Assembly (NCBI RefSeq): GCF_039649665.1
Contig: NZ_JBDJAW010000045.1
Location: forward strand, 1 to 58,607
Source: Microbispora sp. ZYX-F-249
GTDB lineage: Bacteria > Actinomycetota > Actinomycetes > Streptosporangiales > Streptosporangiaceae
Length of the DNA stretch: 58,607 nucleotides
Direction: 5' to 3'
The notes below the pieces were generated by a model. That model was given only the letters and a program-made list of their open reading frames with translations, was not told the origin of the DNA and did not search any database. Below are positions 32,617-40,983 of this stretch, in pieces; positions within the stretch are counted from its first letter, which is position 1; each line of letters starts with the position of its first letter. Position numbers and translations under genes: made by a program.

Positions 32617-33017
32617 CCCCGTCCCGCGCCCCCTCGCGTCCGCAGGGCCTGGTTGATCCCGCAGTCGTCGATTCCCTGGCTGCACCGGCCGTTGAGGGTG
32701 TTGGTGAAGAAGGCGACGCTCGTCTCCTGCTGGAGGCCGGCGGTGGCGATGCCGTTGTTGCCCGCGGGCGCGTTCACGTTGCGTCTGCCCCCGGACAGCT
32801 GGCGGACCCCACTGGCGATCGCGTCGGCGTTGGCCGTGTTGCGTCCGTCCGTGACCTGCTTGGCGCGGCCCTTGCCGCCCCCGTCGCCGTGCCCGGCGTA
32901 CGGCGCGGCCAGTGCCTGAGCCGGCGACAGCGCCATGCCGGCGACGATCGTCGCGACGGCCAGCGACCGGGCCCCCGAGGCCCGACAAAACACGTCAATC
33001 ACCCTGATAACCGCCAT
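32601..33017 (-). CDS. Small secreted protein of unknown function
   Basis: 138 residues from ATG 33017. A signal peptide (positive start, hydrophobic 18-34) ends in AQALA, with likely cleavage near residue 38. The mature part is hydrophilic and Gly/Asn-rich: a basic GGGKGRAKQ, then NTANADAIASGVRQLSGGRRN, NAPAGNNGIATAGLQQE, and two Cys seven residues apart (112 and 119) that could form a disulphide. I do not recognise the family. It is divergent from fbiC over 147 bases and convergent with the DNA glycosylase gene. An open frame continues far upstream on this strand but lies antisense to fbiC and is not coding-like. Confidence 0.6.
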   Translation of the reverse strand: MAVIRVIDVFCRASGARSLAVATIVAGMALSPAQALAAPYAGHGDGGGKGRAKQVTDGRNTANADAIASGVRQLSGGRRNVNAPAGNNGIATAGLQQETSVAFFTNTLNGRCSQGIDDCGINQALRTRGGAGRGQKAR

Positions 33018-33151
33018 TGGTATCCCGCCGGTTCGTTGATTTCGCCCCACCGTCATACCCTCCGGCCGCAAACTCCCCGGAAGCCCCAGCTCATGACTCC
33101 TCCCGTACGGGGTGGCCGGGGGCTGAGTACGCCGGACGGACCCACGCCCCA

Positions 33152-33157
33152 TAGGGT
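33152..33157 (+). promoter_or_regulatory. TAGGGT -10 box, leaderless start of fbiC
   Basis: TAGGGT ends 7 bases before ATG 33165, and no ribosome-binding site lies between. It is the same arrangement as at 22322. Confidence 0.5.
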
Positions 33158-33164
33158 GCGGCGT

Positions 33165-35798
33165 ATGACGGCGAAGCGACCTCCGAACGTCAGTTCCGAC
33201 AGCGGCACCCGCCGGGCACTCGCACGGGCGCGGGACGGCAAGACCCTCGACCTCGCCGAGGCGGCGACCCTGCTGCGCGCCCGCGGCGACGACCTCGACG
33301 CACTGCTCGCACACGCCTCGCGGGTCAGGGACGCGGGCCTGGAGGCCGTCGGGCGGCCCGGCGTCATCACCTACAGCCGCAAGGTGTTCATCCCGCTGAC
33401 CCGGCTGTGCCGGGACAGATGCGGCTACTGCACGTTCGCCACCGCCCCGCACAAGCTGCCGAGCGCCTTCCTGTCCCCGGACGAGGTGCTGGAAATCGCC
33501 CGCCAGGGCGCCGCGATGGGCTGCAAGGAGGCGCTGTTCACGCTCGGCGACCGCCCCGAGGACCGGTGGCACCAGGCGCGCGAGTGGCTCGACGCCCACG
33601 GGTACGACGACACGTTGTCGTACGTCCGGGCGATGGCGATCCGGGTGCTGGAGGAGACGGGGCTGCTGCCGCACCTCAACCCCGGCGTGCTGAGCTGGAA
33701 GGACCTGCAGCGGCTCAAGCCCGTCGCGCCGTCGATGGGCATGATGCTGGAGACCACCTCGCGCCGGCTGTTCACCGAGAAGGGCGAGGCCCACTACGGC
33801 TCCCCGGACAAGGACCCGGACGTCCGGCTGCGCGTGCTGGAGGACGCGGGCCGCTCCAGCGTGCCGTTCACGACGGGCCTGTTGATCGGCATCGGCGAGA
33901 CGGTCGAGGAGCGCGCCGAGTCGATCTTCGCGATCCGCCGGGTCGCCAGGGAGTACGGCGGCGTCCAGGAGGTCATCGTCCAGAACTTCCGCGCCAAGCC
34001 GGACACGGCCATGCGCGGCATGCCCGACGCCGACCTGCACGAGCTGGCCGCGACGATCGCGGTGACACGGCTCGTGCTCGGACCGAAGGTCCGCGTGCAG
34101 GCGCCGCCCAACCTGATCGGCGAGGAGTACGCGCTGATGCTGCGGGCGGGCATCGACGACTGGGGCGGGGTCTCCCCGCTCACGCCCGACCACGTCAACC
34201 CCGAGCGGCCGTGGCCGCAGATCGACGACCTCGCCGCGCGGACCGCCGCCGCCGGGTTCACGCTGCGCGAGCGGCTCACGATCTATCCCGAGTACGTGCT
34301 CGCGGGGGAGCCGTGGCTCGACCCCCGGCTGCGGGAGCACGTCGCGGCGCTGGCCGACCCCGCCACCGGGCTCGCGCGGGAGGACGCGGTGCTCCTCGGC
34401 CGTCCCTGGCAGGAGCCCGACGGCGGTCTCGTCACCGGGGGACGGGCCGACCTGCACACCGCCGTCGACACCGAGGGCCGCACGGGCGACCGCCGCGACG
34501 ACTTCGACAGCGTGTACGGCGACTGGGACGCCCTGCGCGAGCGCCTGCCCAGCGGCGGGCGAGACGGGTCCGTCAGGGCGGACGTCCGGGAGGCGCTGCG
34601 GCAGGCCGAGGCGGACCCGGCGCGGCTGACCGACGAGCAGGCGCTGACGCTGCTCGACCTCGCCGGGGACCAGTCGGGGGCGGGCGCCGACGACGCCGGT
34701 CTGGACGAGCTGTGCCGGATCGCCGACGGGCTGCGCCGCGAGGCGGTGGGCGACGACGTCACCTACGTCGTCAACCGGAACATCAACTTCACCAACGTCT
34801 GCTACACCGGCTGCCGCTTCTGCGCGTTCGCCCAGCGGCGCACCGACGCCGACGCCTTCACGCTGTCGCTGAGCGAGGTGGCCGACCGGGCGCAGGAGGC
34901 GTGGGAGGCCGGCGCGACCGAGGTGTGCATGCAGGGCGGCATTCATCCCGACCTGCCCGGCACGGCCTACTTCGACATCGCCCGCGCGGTCAAGGAACGC
35001 TGCCCCGAGATGCACGTGCACGCGTTCTCGCCGATGGAGGTCGTCAACGGCGCCAGCCGTACGAACCTGTCGGTGGAGGAGTGGCTGCACGCGGCGCGGG
35101 AGGCTGGGGTCGACTCGCTGCCCGGCACGGCCGCCGAGATCCTCGACGACGACGTCCGGTGGGTGCTGACCAAGGGCAAGCTGCCCGCCCGGGAGTGGAT
35201 CGAGGTCATCACCACGGCCCACCGGGTCGGCATCCCGACGACCTCGACCATGATGTACGGCCACGTCGACACCCGCGAGCACTGGGTGCGTCACATCCGG
35301 CTGATCCGGTCGATCCAGGAGGAGACGGGCGGGTTCAGCGAGTTCGTGCTGCTGCCGTTCGTGCACCACAGCGCCCCGATCTACCTGGCGGGAATCGCCC
35401 GGCCGGGGCCGACCGCGCGGGAGAACCGGGCCGTCCACGCGCTGGCGCGGATCATGCTGCACGGCGCGATCCGCAACATCCAGTGCTCCTGGGTCAAGCT
35501 CCGCGACGACCTGTGCCGGGACGTGCTCGCCGGAGGCGTGAACGACCTCGGCGGCACGCTCATGGAGGAGACGATCAGCAGGATGGCCGGCTCCGAGAAC
35601 GGGTCCTACAAGACGATCAGCGAGATCGCGGCCATGGTCGCGCCGACCGGTCGCCCGCTGCGGCAGCGCACCACGTCGTACGGCCGGCCGAGCGAGGAGC
35701 GCGCCGAGGCGGCCCGGCGCAGTGACGGCGTGTGCCGGTCCGTCCGCGGGGTGCGGTTCCTGGAGAATCCGCAGTTCGGGCGGCAGCCGATCGGGTAG
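33165..35798 (+). CDS. fbiC: FbiC, bifunctional 7,8-didemethyl-8-hydroxy-5-deazariboflavin (FO) synthase
   Basis: 877 residues, the normal length of the fused CofG-CofH enzyme. It makes the deazaflavin FO of coenzyme F420 from tyrosine and 5-amino-6-ribitylaminouracil. The CofG half has the radical-SAM cluster C82-x3-C86-x2-C89 (LCRDRCGYCTF). The CofH half has a second C-x3-C-x2-C near residue 545 (VCYTGCRFCAF). Other hallmarks are MLETTSRRLF, FRAKPDTAMRG, CMQGGIHPDL and HAFSPMEV. The leaderless-type ATG 33165 is chosen over upstream frames. fbiA and fbiB lie 4 kb downstream on the other strand, so the pathway is clustered but not one operon. Confidence 0.97.
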   Translation: MTAKRPPNVSSDSGTRRALARARDGKTLDLAEAATLLRARGDDLDALLAHASRVRDAGLEAVGRPGVITYSRKVFIPLTRLCRDRCGYCTFATAPHKLPSAFLSPDEVLEIARQGAAMGCKEALFTLGDRPEDRWHQAREWLDAHGYDDTLSYVRAMAIRVLEETGLLPHLNPGVLSWKDLQRLKPVAPSMGMMLETTSRRLFTEKGEAHYGSPDKDPDVRLRVLEDAGRSSVPFTTGLLIGIGETVEERAESIFAIRRVAREYGGVQEVIVQNFRAKPDTAMRGMPDADLHELAATIAVTRLVLGPKVRVQAPPNLIGEEYALMLRAGIDDWGGVSPLTPDHVNPERPWPQIDDLAARTAAAGFTLRERLTIYPEYVLAGEPWLDPRLREHVAALADPATGLAREDAVLLGRPWQEPDGGLVTGGRADLHTAVDTEGRTGDRRDDFDSVYGDWDALRERLPSGGRDGSVRADVREALRQAEADPARLTDEQALTLLDLAGDQSGAGADDAGLDELCRIADGLRREAVGDDVTYVVNRNINFTNVCYTGCRFCAFAQRRTDADAFTLSLSEVADRAQEAWEAGATEVCMQGGIHPDLPGTAYFDIARAVKERCPEMHVHAFSPMEVVNGASRTNLSVEEWLHAAREAGVDSLPGTAAEILDDDVRWVLTKGKLPAREWIEVITTAHRVGIPTTSTMMYGHVDTREHWVRHIRLIRSIQEETGGFSEFVLLPFVHHSAPIYLAGIARPGPTARENRAVHALARIMLHGAIRNIQCSWVKLRDDLCRDVLAGGVNDLGGTLMEETISRMAGSENGSYKTISEIAAMVAPTGRPLRQRTTSYGRPSEERAEAARRSDGVCRSVRGVRFLENPQFGRQPIG

Positions 35799-35857
35799 CC
35801 CGGCCGCCGTGTGATCTCCAAGTCGATTGCAAGATCGTGATCTTAATATTGGTCGGC

Positions 35858-36655
35858 ATGGAGAGACGGCTGGTGCTCGGTGTCCTGGTGATGACGGTCC
35901 TCGGCGGGTGCGGGCTTCTGGAAGAGGGCGTGAGGAGCGGCTCGGTGCGCGAGGGGCGGGGCGAGGATTCCCGGGAGGCCGAGCCCGGGGAGGTCGAACG
36001 CGGCGTGCTCAAGGGACGGGTCGCCGACGAGCGGGGCCGCCCGATCGAGGGGGCCGAGGTCGTCGCCGACAACCAACTGCTCTACGACAGCAACGAGGTC
36101 GCGCGGACCGGCGGCGACGGCCGCTACCGCGTCGCCACGAACATCGGGGCGACCTTCCACGCGTCGGCGACGATCACCAGGCGGTACAACGGCAGGGAGT
36201 ACTCGCTGAGCCTGGCGCCCGACGACGACGCGCCGTTCGCCGGGCCGAGCGGCGCGATCAGGAACTTCACCTGGAAACTCACGGGGGCGAAGCCCGACGG
36301 CCTCGGTTTCTACGGGGGCAAGGTGCTGTTCCGCGTCGACCTGAACGACCAGCTCGACACGGGCGCCTTCCTGGAGGACGAGAAGGTGCGGCTCACCCTC
36401 GTGCCGGACGGTCCGCTGATCGACGGCTCCGAGGGGAGCCGGATCGTGCGGACGGCCACCCGGAACGGGGACGGCTCGGGCCTGGAGGACGTGCCCATCG
36501 GCCGCTACCGGATCACGGCCGACTACGAGGGCCGCCCGCTCGCGGTGAAGCTCCGCGGCGCCGGTGACTACGCCCAGGAGGTCGTCGCCGACTTCACTCC
36601 CGTCATGACCGGCGTCTACTGGATCGAGCTGGAGCTCGGGCTTCCCAAGGGATGA
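35858..36655 (+). CDS. Lipoprotein with carboxypeptidase-regulatory-like domain
   Basis: 265 residues. The signal peptide MERRLVLGVLVMTVLGGC has lipobox LGGC with Cys18, so the protein is probably anchored outside the membrane. After an acidic linker, residues about 50-130 (LKGRVADERGRPIEGAEVVADNQ, then GGDGRYRVATNIG) look like a carboxypeptidase-regulatory or transthyretin-like beta-sandwich. The second half (about 145-260) has repeated beta-strands with VLFRVDLNDQ and IGRYRITADYEG and could be a second sandwich. TAATAT (35844-35849) ends 8 bases before the ATG, suggesting a leaderless start. Function unknown; it may bind cell-wall glycan. Confidence 0.7.
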   Translation: MERRLVLGVLVMTVLGGCGLLEEGVRSGSVREGRGEDSREAEPGEVERGVLKGRVADERGRPIEGAEVVADNQLLYDSNEVARTGGDGRYRVATNIGATFHASATITRRYNGREYSLSLAPDDDAPFAGPSGAIRNFTWKLTGAKPDGLGFYGGKVLFRVDLNDQLDTGAFLEDEKVRLTLVPDGPLIDGSEGSRIVRTATRNGDGSGLEDVPIGRYRITADYEGRPLAVKLRGAGDYAQEVVADFTPVMTGVYWIELELGLPKG

Positions 36656-36813
36656 CGGCGCCCGCCCGATCGGACGCCTAATTGGACGCCGTGTATATAA
36701 CAAGTTCTACGCGGCTCTTGCGCGGGGCGCGGGGGTGATGGGCAGAATCGTGACACTCGGCAGCGCCCCACGAGACCCTTACGAGAGCCACGAGAACTGG
36801 GGAGGACCCGCAC

Positions 36814-38565
36814 GTGCCCTCCGGTCGTCACCGGGCCGCCTTCACGGCCGAGCGGCGCCGCAGGCAGGCCGGCTGGAAGGGTGTGGCCGCGGTCCTCACG
36901 GTCGCGATGATCATCGCGGGCGGGGCCTACCTCTTCCTCACCCGGTCGGCAGGAACGTGTTCCGCCCGGGATCCGATCCTCGTGAGCGTCGCGGCGGCGC
37001 TGGACGTCGCGCCGCCGGTGATGGACGCGGCCGGGCGGTTCAACGCCTCGGGCGCGCAGGTGGAGGGGCGGTGCGTCCAGGTGCAGGTGGCCGAGCAGCC
37101 GCCCGCGCCGGTGCTCCGCACGCTGATCGGCGACCGGGCCGGCGTGCTGCCCGGCCGGCCCGACGGCTGGATCGCCGACTCCTCGGTGTGGGTGCGGCTG
37201 GCCCGCAAGCAGGGCGGGCAGGACATCGCCGCCGACGAGACCGTCGTCGCGACCTCCCCGCTGGTCTTCGCCACCCGCCGCTCGCTCGCCGAGCGGTTCG
37301 CCGCCGGGGGGACGGCCATGAGCTGGGACATGGTCTTCCCCGCCACGGTGCGGGGACGGCTCCGGCCCACCGAGCACGAGCCGGACATCGTGCGCATCCC
37401 CGATCCGTCGGTGTCGGGGGCGGGGATCGCGACCGTCGCGGCGGCCCGCGACATCGTCGGCACGGGTGAGAAGGCGGACCGCGACCTCACGGCGTTCGTG
37501 CGGATGGCGCAGTCGGGCTCGGCCCCCGACTACCGCAGCATGCTCGGCGCGGTGGACGCGCCGGGCATCTGGTCACGGCCCGTGGTGATCGTCCCCGAGC
37601 AGTCGGTGTGGACGCACAACCACGAGGGCCACGCCGAGCCCGTGGTCGCCCTCCAGCCCAAGGAAGGCACGATCGACCTCGACTATCCGTACGTCGTGAC
37701 GGCCGCCGACCCCGACCGGGCGGCCGCCTCGCGGCTGTTCGCGGCGTGGCTGCGGTCGGCGGCCACGCAGGAGGCCGTACGGAGGGCCGGGTTCCGCGGC
37801 GCCGACGGGCAGCCGCCGTTCGCGGCGGGCGACGACATCCCGACCGTGCGGCCCCGCCCGCGCCCGTCTATCACGGCCGAGGTCATCGACGAGGCGCTGG
37901 AAGCGTGGAGCAGGCTGGCTCCGCCGAGCCGGATCCTGGTGCTGGCCGACGTGTCGAAGGAGAACGCCGAGCCGATCAGGGCGGGCGGCGAGACCCGGCT
38001 GGACGTCGCGGTCGAGGCCGCCAAGCTCGGCCTGCAACTGTTCCCGAACGAGACCCACATGGGCCTGTGGGAGTTCGCCCGCGACCTGAAGGGCGGCGCG
38101 GACCACCGTGAGCTGATCGGCCTCGGCCCGATCACCGAGCCCGACGGCGGCCAGGAGGAGATCCGCAGGACGGCCCTGTTCCGGGTGGCCGACGGCATCA
38201 GGGCCCTCGGTGACCGGAGCGGCGCGCTGTACGACGCGATCGACGCGGGCTTCCGCTCGGTGTCGGAGGGCTACGACCCGCTGATGAGCAACGCCCTGCT
38301 GGTGCTCACCGCGGGCGTGGACGACGGGAAGGGCGTGTCGCGGCGCGAGCTCGTCGACAGGCTGCGCGAGGAGTGGGACCCGGACAGGCCGGTGCAGATC
38401 ATCGTGGTCGCGTTCGGCAAGGCGGCCGACCGGGCCGCGCTCGGCGAGATCGTCTCGGCCACCAACGGCCAGCTCTACGTCGCCCAGGAGCCGGGCCAGA
38501 TCATCGACGTGTTCCTGTCGGCGCTGGCCCGGCGGCTGTGTCACCCCACATGCACCCAGAAGTGA
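36814..38565 (+). CDS. Membrane-anchored solute-binding and VWA domain protein
   Basis: 583 residues. GTG 36814 has GGGGAGGA at 36799-36806. A membrane helix (about 22-43) anchors the protein; the rest is exoplasmic. Residues about 55-350 resemble an ABC-type extracellular solute-binding fold (ILVSVAAALDVAPPVMDAAGRFN, GWIADSSVWVRLA, ATSPLVFATRRSLAERF). Residues about 370-570 resemble a von Willebrand factor A domain, but the MIDAS reads DVSKEN instead of D-x-S-x-S, so metal-dependent adhesion may be lost. Actinobacterial proteins with this pairing are known but uncharacterised. A TATATAAC AT-rich box (36694-36701) may be the promoter. The end is 3 bases from the convergent fbiB stop. Confidence 0.8.
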   Translation: MPSGRHRAAFTAERRRRQAGWKGVAAVLTVAMIIAGGAYLFLTRSAGTCSARDPILVSVAAALDVAPPVMDAAGRFNASGAQVEGRCVQVQVAEQPPAPVLRTLIGDRAGVLPGRPDGWIADSSVWVRLARKQGGQDIAADETVVATSPLVFATRRSLAERFAAGGTAMSWDMVFPATVRGRLRPTEHEPDIVRIPDPSVSGAGIATVAAARDIVGTGEKADRDLTAFVRMAQSGSAPDYRSMLGAVDAPGIWSRPVVIVPEQSVWTHNHEGHAEPVVALQPKEGTIDLDYPYVVTAADPDRAAASRLFAAWLRSAATQEAVRRAGFRGADGQPPFAAGDDIPTVRPRPRPSITAEVIDEALEAWSRLAPPSRILVLADVSKENAEPIRAGGETRLDVAVEAAKLGLQLFPNETHMGLWEFARDLKGGADHRELIGLGPITEPDGGQEEIRRTALFRVADGIRALGDRSGALYDAIDAGFRSVSEGYDPLMSNALLVLTAGVDDGKGVSRRELVDRLREEWDPDRPVQIIVVAFGKAADRAALGEIVSATNGQLYVAQEPGQIIDVFLSALARRLCHPTCTQK

Positions 38566-38568
38566 CGG

Positions 38569-39867
38569 CTATCTGGTGACGTAGAAGTCGGCCGGGTCGC
38601 GCGGCGGCCGGTCCCTCGGCGGCGCGGCGGGATGGCCGATGGCCACGGCGCCCATGGGGTCCCAGTTCTGCGGCAGGCCGAGCACCTTGCGCACCACGTC
38701 GCGGCAGAACATCGTGGACGACACCCACGCCGAGCCCAGCCCCTGCACGGCGAGCTGCACCAGGAAGTTCTGCACGCCGGCACCGGTGGCCACCACGAAC
38801 ATCTCGCGCTCGGCGGCGTTCCTGCGCTCGTCGCGGTAGGTGTGCGAGCCGTCCATGACCAGGCACGGCACCGCCAGGTAGGGCGCGTTCCTGAGCACGT
38901 CGCCGCGCCGGATCCGCCGGGCGATCGACTCCTCGGAGAAGCCGTCGGAGCGCAGGTCCTCGATCCAGGCGTCCCGCATCGCGTCGAGCAGTTCGGTACG
39001 CGTCTGCGGGGTCTCGAGCAGCACGAACCGCCAGGGCGTGGTGTGGTGCGGGGCGGGCGCCGCGATGGCGGCCGCGACGGCCCGCCGTACGGCGGCCGGG
39101 TCGACCTCGCGGGCGGAGAACTCGCGGATCGTGCGCCGGGCGAAGACGACGTCGGCCGAGCCGAACCGGAACATGTCCTCGTCGGCGGGGCGGACGAGCA
39201 CCCGCCCGCCCGGGCCGTCCTCGTCCGTCACCAGGTCGCCCAGTCCGCGCACGACGGCCACCGGGACGCCGGACAGCTTGCCCTTCGCCAGGTCGCCCGC
39301 CGCCGCGATCTCGTCGACCAGCGCCGTGACGGTGGCGTTGAGCGGGTTGCCGTAGGGGTCGACGCCGCCGCGCAGGTCCTCCAGCGGCCGTACGCCGGCC
39401 GCGCCGATGGCGACGTCGGTCAGGCCGTGCCGCCAGGGCCGGCCGAAGGTGTCGGAGACGATCACTCCGACGCGCACGCCGAGCCGCTCGCGCAGCCCCC
39501 CGCGGATGCGGGCCGCCGAGGCGTCCGGGTCCTCGGGGAGCAGCAGCACGGTGCCGGGGGAGGTGTTGGAGGCGTCGACGCCGGCCGCGGCCATCACGTA
39601 GCCGTGCCGCGTCTGCGCGATGACCGTGTCCCCGCGCCGCGCGACCACGCGCGCGGTCTCCTCCTCGATCGCGGCCGTACGGCTGTCGCCTTCGCGGATG
39701 CGGCCTTCGGCCTTGCTCACGATCTTGGAGGTGACGACCAGGATGTCGCCGTCCTCCAGGTCGGGCGCGGCCTGCGCCACGAGCAGGGCGATGTCGTCGC
39801 CGGGCCGCACCTCGGGCAGGCCGGGCACGCCGCTGACGGTGATCTGGGGCATGTGCTCCTCTGACAT
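38569..39867 (-). CDS. fbiB: FbiB, coenzyme F420:L-glutamate ligase with nitroreductase domain
   Basis: 432 residues, full two-domain length. Residues 1-245 are the CofE-type ligase that adds glutamates to F420-0 (ILVVTSKIVSKAEGRI, TRHGYVMAAAGVDASN, VIVSDTFGRPWRHG). Residues about 250-432 are a nitroreductase-fold FMN domain (ARRTIREFSAREVDP, HHTTPWRFVLL, GAGVQNFLVQLAVQGLGSAWV) that reduces dehydro-F420-0 and helps polyglutamylation. It follows fbiA by six bases in one operon. ATG 39867 is weakly supported; ATG 39852 (MPQITV) sits behind AGAGGAG and is a reasonable alternative. Confidence 0.96.
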   Translation of the reverse strand: MSEEHMPQITVSGVPGLPEVRPGDDIALLVAQAAPDLEDGDILVVTSKIVSKAEGRIREGDSRTAAIEEETARVVARRGDTVIAQTRHGYVMAAAGVDASNTSPGTVLLLPEDPDASAARIRGGLRERLGVRVGVIVSDTFGRPWRHGLTDVAIGAAGVRPLEDLRGGVDPYGNPLNATVTALVDEIAAAGDLAKGKLSGVPVAVVRGLGDLVTDEDGPGGRVLVRPADEDMFRFGSADVVFARRTIREFSAREVDPAAVRRAVAAAIAAPAPHHTTPWRFVLLETPQTRTELLDAMRDAWIEDLRSDGFSEESIARRIRRGDVLRNAPYLAVPCLVMDGSHTYRDERRNAAEREMFVVATGAGVQNFLVQLAVQGLGSAWVSSTMFCRDVVRKVLGLPQNWDPMGAVAIGHPAAPPRDRPPRDPADFYVTR

Positions 39868-39873
39868 CTGGAT

Positions 39874-40812
39874 TCAGGACCTGAGTGACTGGGCCAGGGC
39901 GAGGGCCGCGGCGGCGATGTCCCGCGTGGCCTCGGGACCGCTCATCAGGAGCGGGCGGGCCTCCACCACCACGCCGTCGAGCGCGACGCCCTTGTCCTCC
40001 TCGGCCACGAGCCAGCCGTCGAGCAGGGCGGAGCCGTACAGCTCCAGCACGGCCTGGGCGCTCGTCTCCACGCCGATCGCCGTCAGGCAGGCGTCGGCCA
40101 TGCCGCGCACCGGCGCGCCGCCGATGATGGGGGAGACGCCGACGACGGTCTTGGTCTCCAGGGCCGCCCGGATGCCCGGGATCTGGAGGATCGTCCCGAT
40201 GCTGACGACCGGGTTCGACGGCGGCAGGATCACGACGTCGGCCGCCGCGATGGCGTCGAGCACGCCGGGCGCGGGCCGGGCCTCGTCCGCGCCGACGAGC
40301 ACGATCTGCTCGGCCGGCACGGAGGCGCGCAGCCGCACCCACCACTCCTGGAAGTGGATCGCCCTTCTGCCGGCCTCGTCGGAGACGACCACGTGGGTCT
40401 CGGTGCGGTCGTCCGACATCGGCAGCAGCCGCACCCCGGGCCGCCACCGGTCGCACAGAGCTTCGGTCACCTGCGAGAGCGGATAACCGGCCGCGAGCAT
40501 CTGGGTGCGGACGATGTGCGTGGCGAAGTCCCGGTCGCCGAGGCCGAACCACTGCGGTTCCATGCCGTACGCGGCGAGCTCCTCCTTCACCGTGAACGTT
40601 TCACCGGCCCGTCCCCAGCCCTGTTCCTCGTTGATGCCGCCGCCCAGCGTGTACATGACCGTGTCGAGGTCGGGGCACACGCGCAGGCCGAAGAGGGTGA
40701 TGTCGTCGCCGGTGTTGCCGATCACGGTGATGTCGGAATCGGGGGCCGCCGCCTTGAGACCTCGGAGGAACCGGGCGCCGCCGATTCCTCCGGCGAGGGA
40801 CACGATGCGCAT
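39874..40812 (-). CDS. fbiA: FbiA, 2-phospholactate/enolpyruvyl-phosphate transferase for F420 synthesis
   Basis: 312 residues from ATG 40812, giving MRIVSLAGGIGGARFLRG, the standard N-terminus with the phosphate-binding glycine loop (8-15). NTGDDITLFGLRVCPDLDTVMYTLGG and ILPPSNPVVSIGTILQIPGIR are family signatures. The enzyme joins FO to an activated three-carbon acid (phosphoenolpyruvate-derived in actinobacteria), making dehydro-F420-0. The guanylyltransferase partner FbiD/CofC is not in this window. First gene of the fbiAB operon; a possible GGTGGAAG ribosome-binding site lies upstream. The 171-base gap to the divergent membrane-protein gene should contain both promoters. Confidence 0.96.
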   Translation of the reverse strand: MRIVSLAGGIGGARFLRGLKAAAPDSDITVIGNTGDDITLFGLRVCPDLDTVMYTLGGGINEEQGWGRAGETFTVKEELAAYGMEPQWFGLGDRDFATHIVRTQMLAAGYPLSQVTEALCDRWRPGVRLLPMSDDRTETHVVVSDEAGRRAIHFQEWWVRLRASVPAEQIVLVGADEARPAPGVLDAIAAADVVILPPSNPVVSIGTILQIPGIRAALETKTVVGVSPIIGGAPVRGMADACLTAIGVETSAQAVLELYGSALLDGWLVAEEDKGVALDGVVVEARPLLMSGPEATRDIAAAALALAQSLRS

Positions 40813-40983
40813 GCCGTCAGTCTTCCACCGGCCGTACGCGGCATCGCCGACACCCACCCAGAGAGCGGTATGAACAGCCATATGTAGGGTGTGTTCGGCT
40901 TGTGAGGTTGTTGGGTCTGCCGACGCTTAAGTCAGGCATGTGCAAAACTTCCCCGAGTGCCGTTTGGACCGATGGGGGTAGTC

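Noticed and set aside
32601..33017. Ribosomally made peptide precursor (RiPP) for the small secreted protein
   Set aside because: It has a Sec-type signal peptide and no modifying enzyme nearby; FbiC is a radical-SAM enzyme but belongs to F420 synthesis.
33018..35462. Minus-strand extension of the small secreted gene to 953 codons
   Set aside because: It is antisense to fbiC; the only start followed by a sensible protein is the signal-peptide ATG at 33017.
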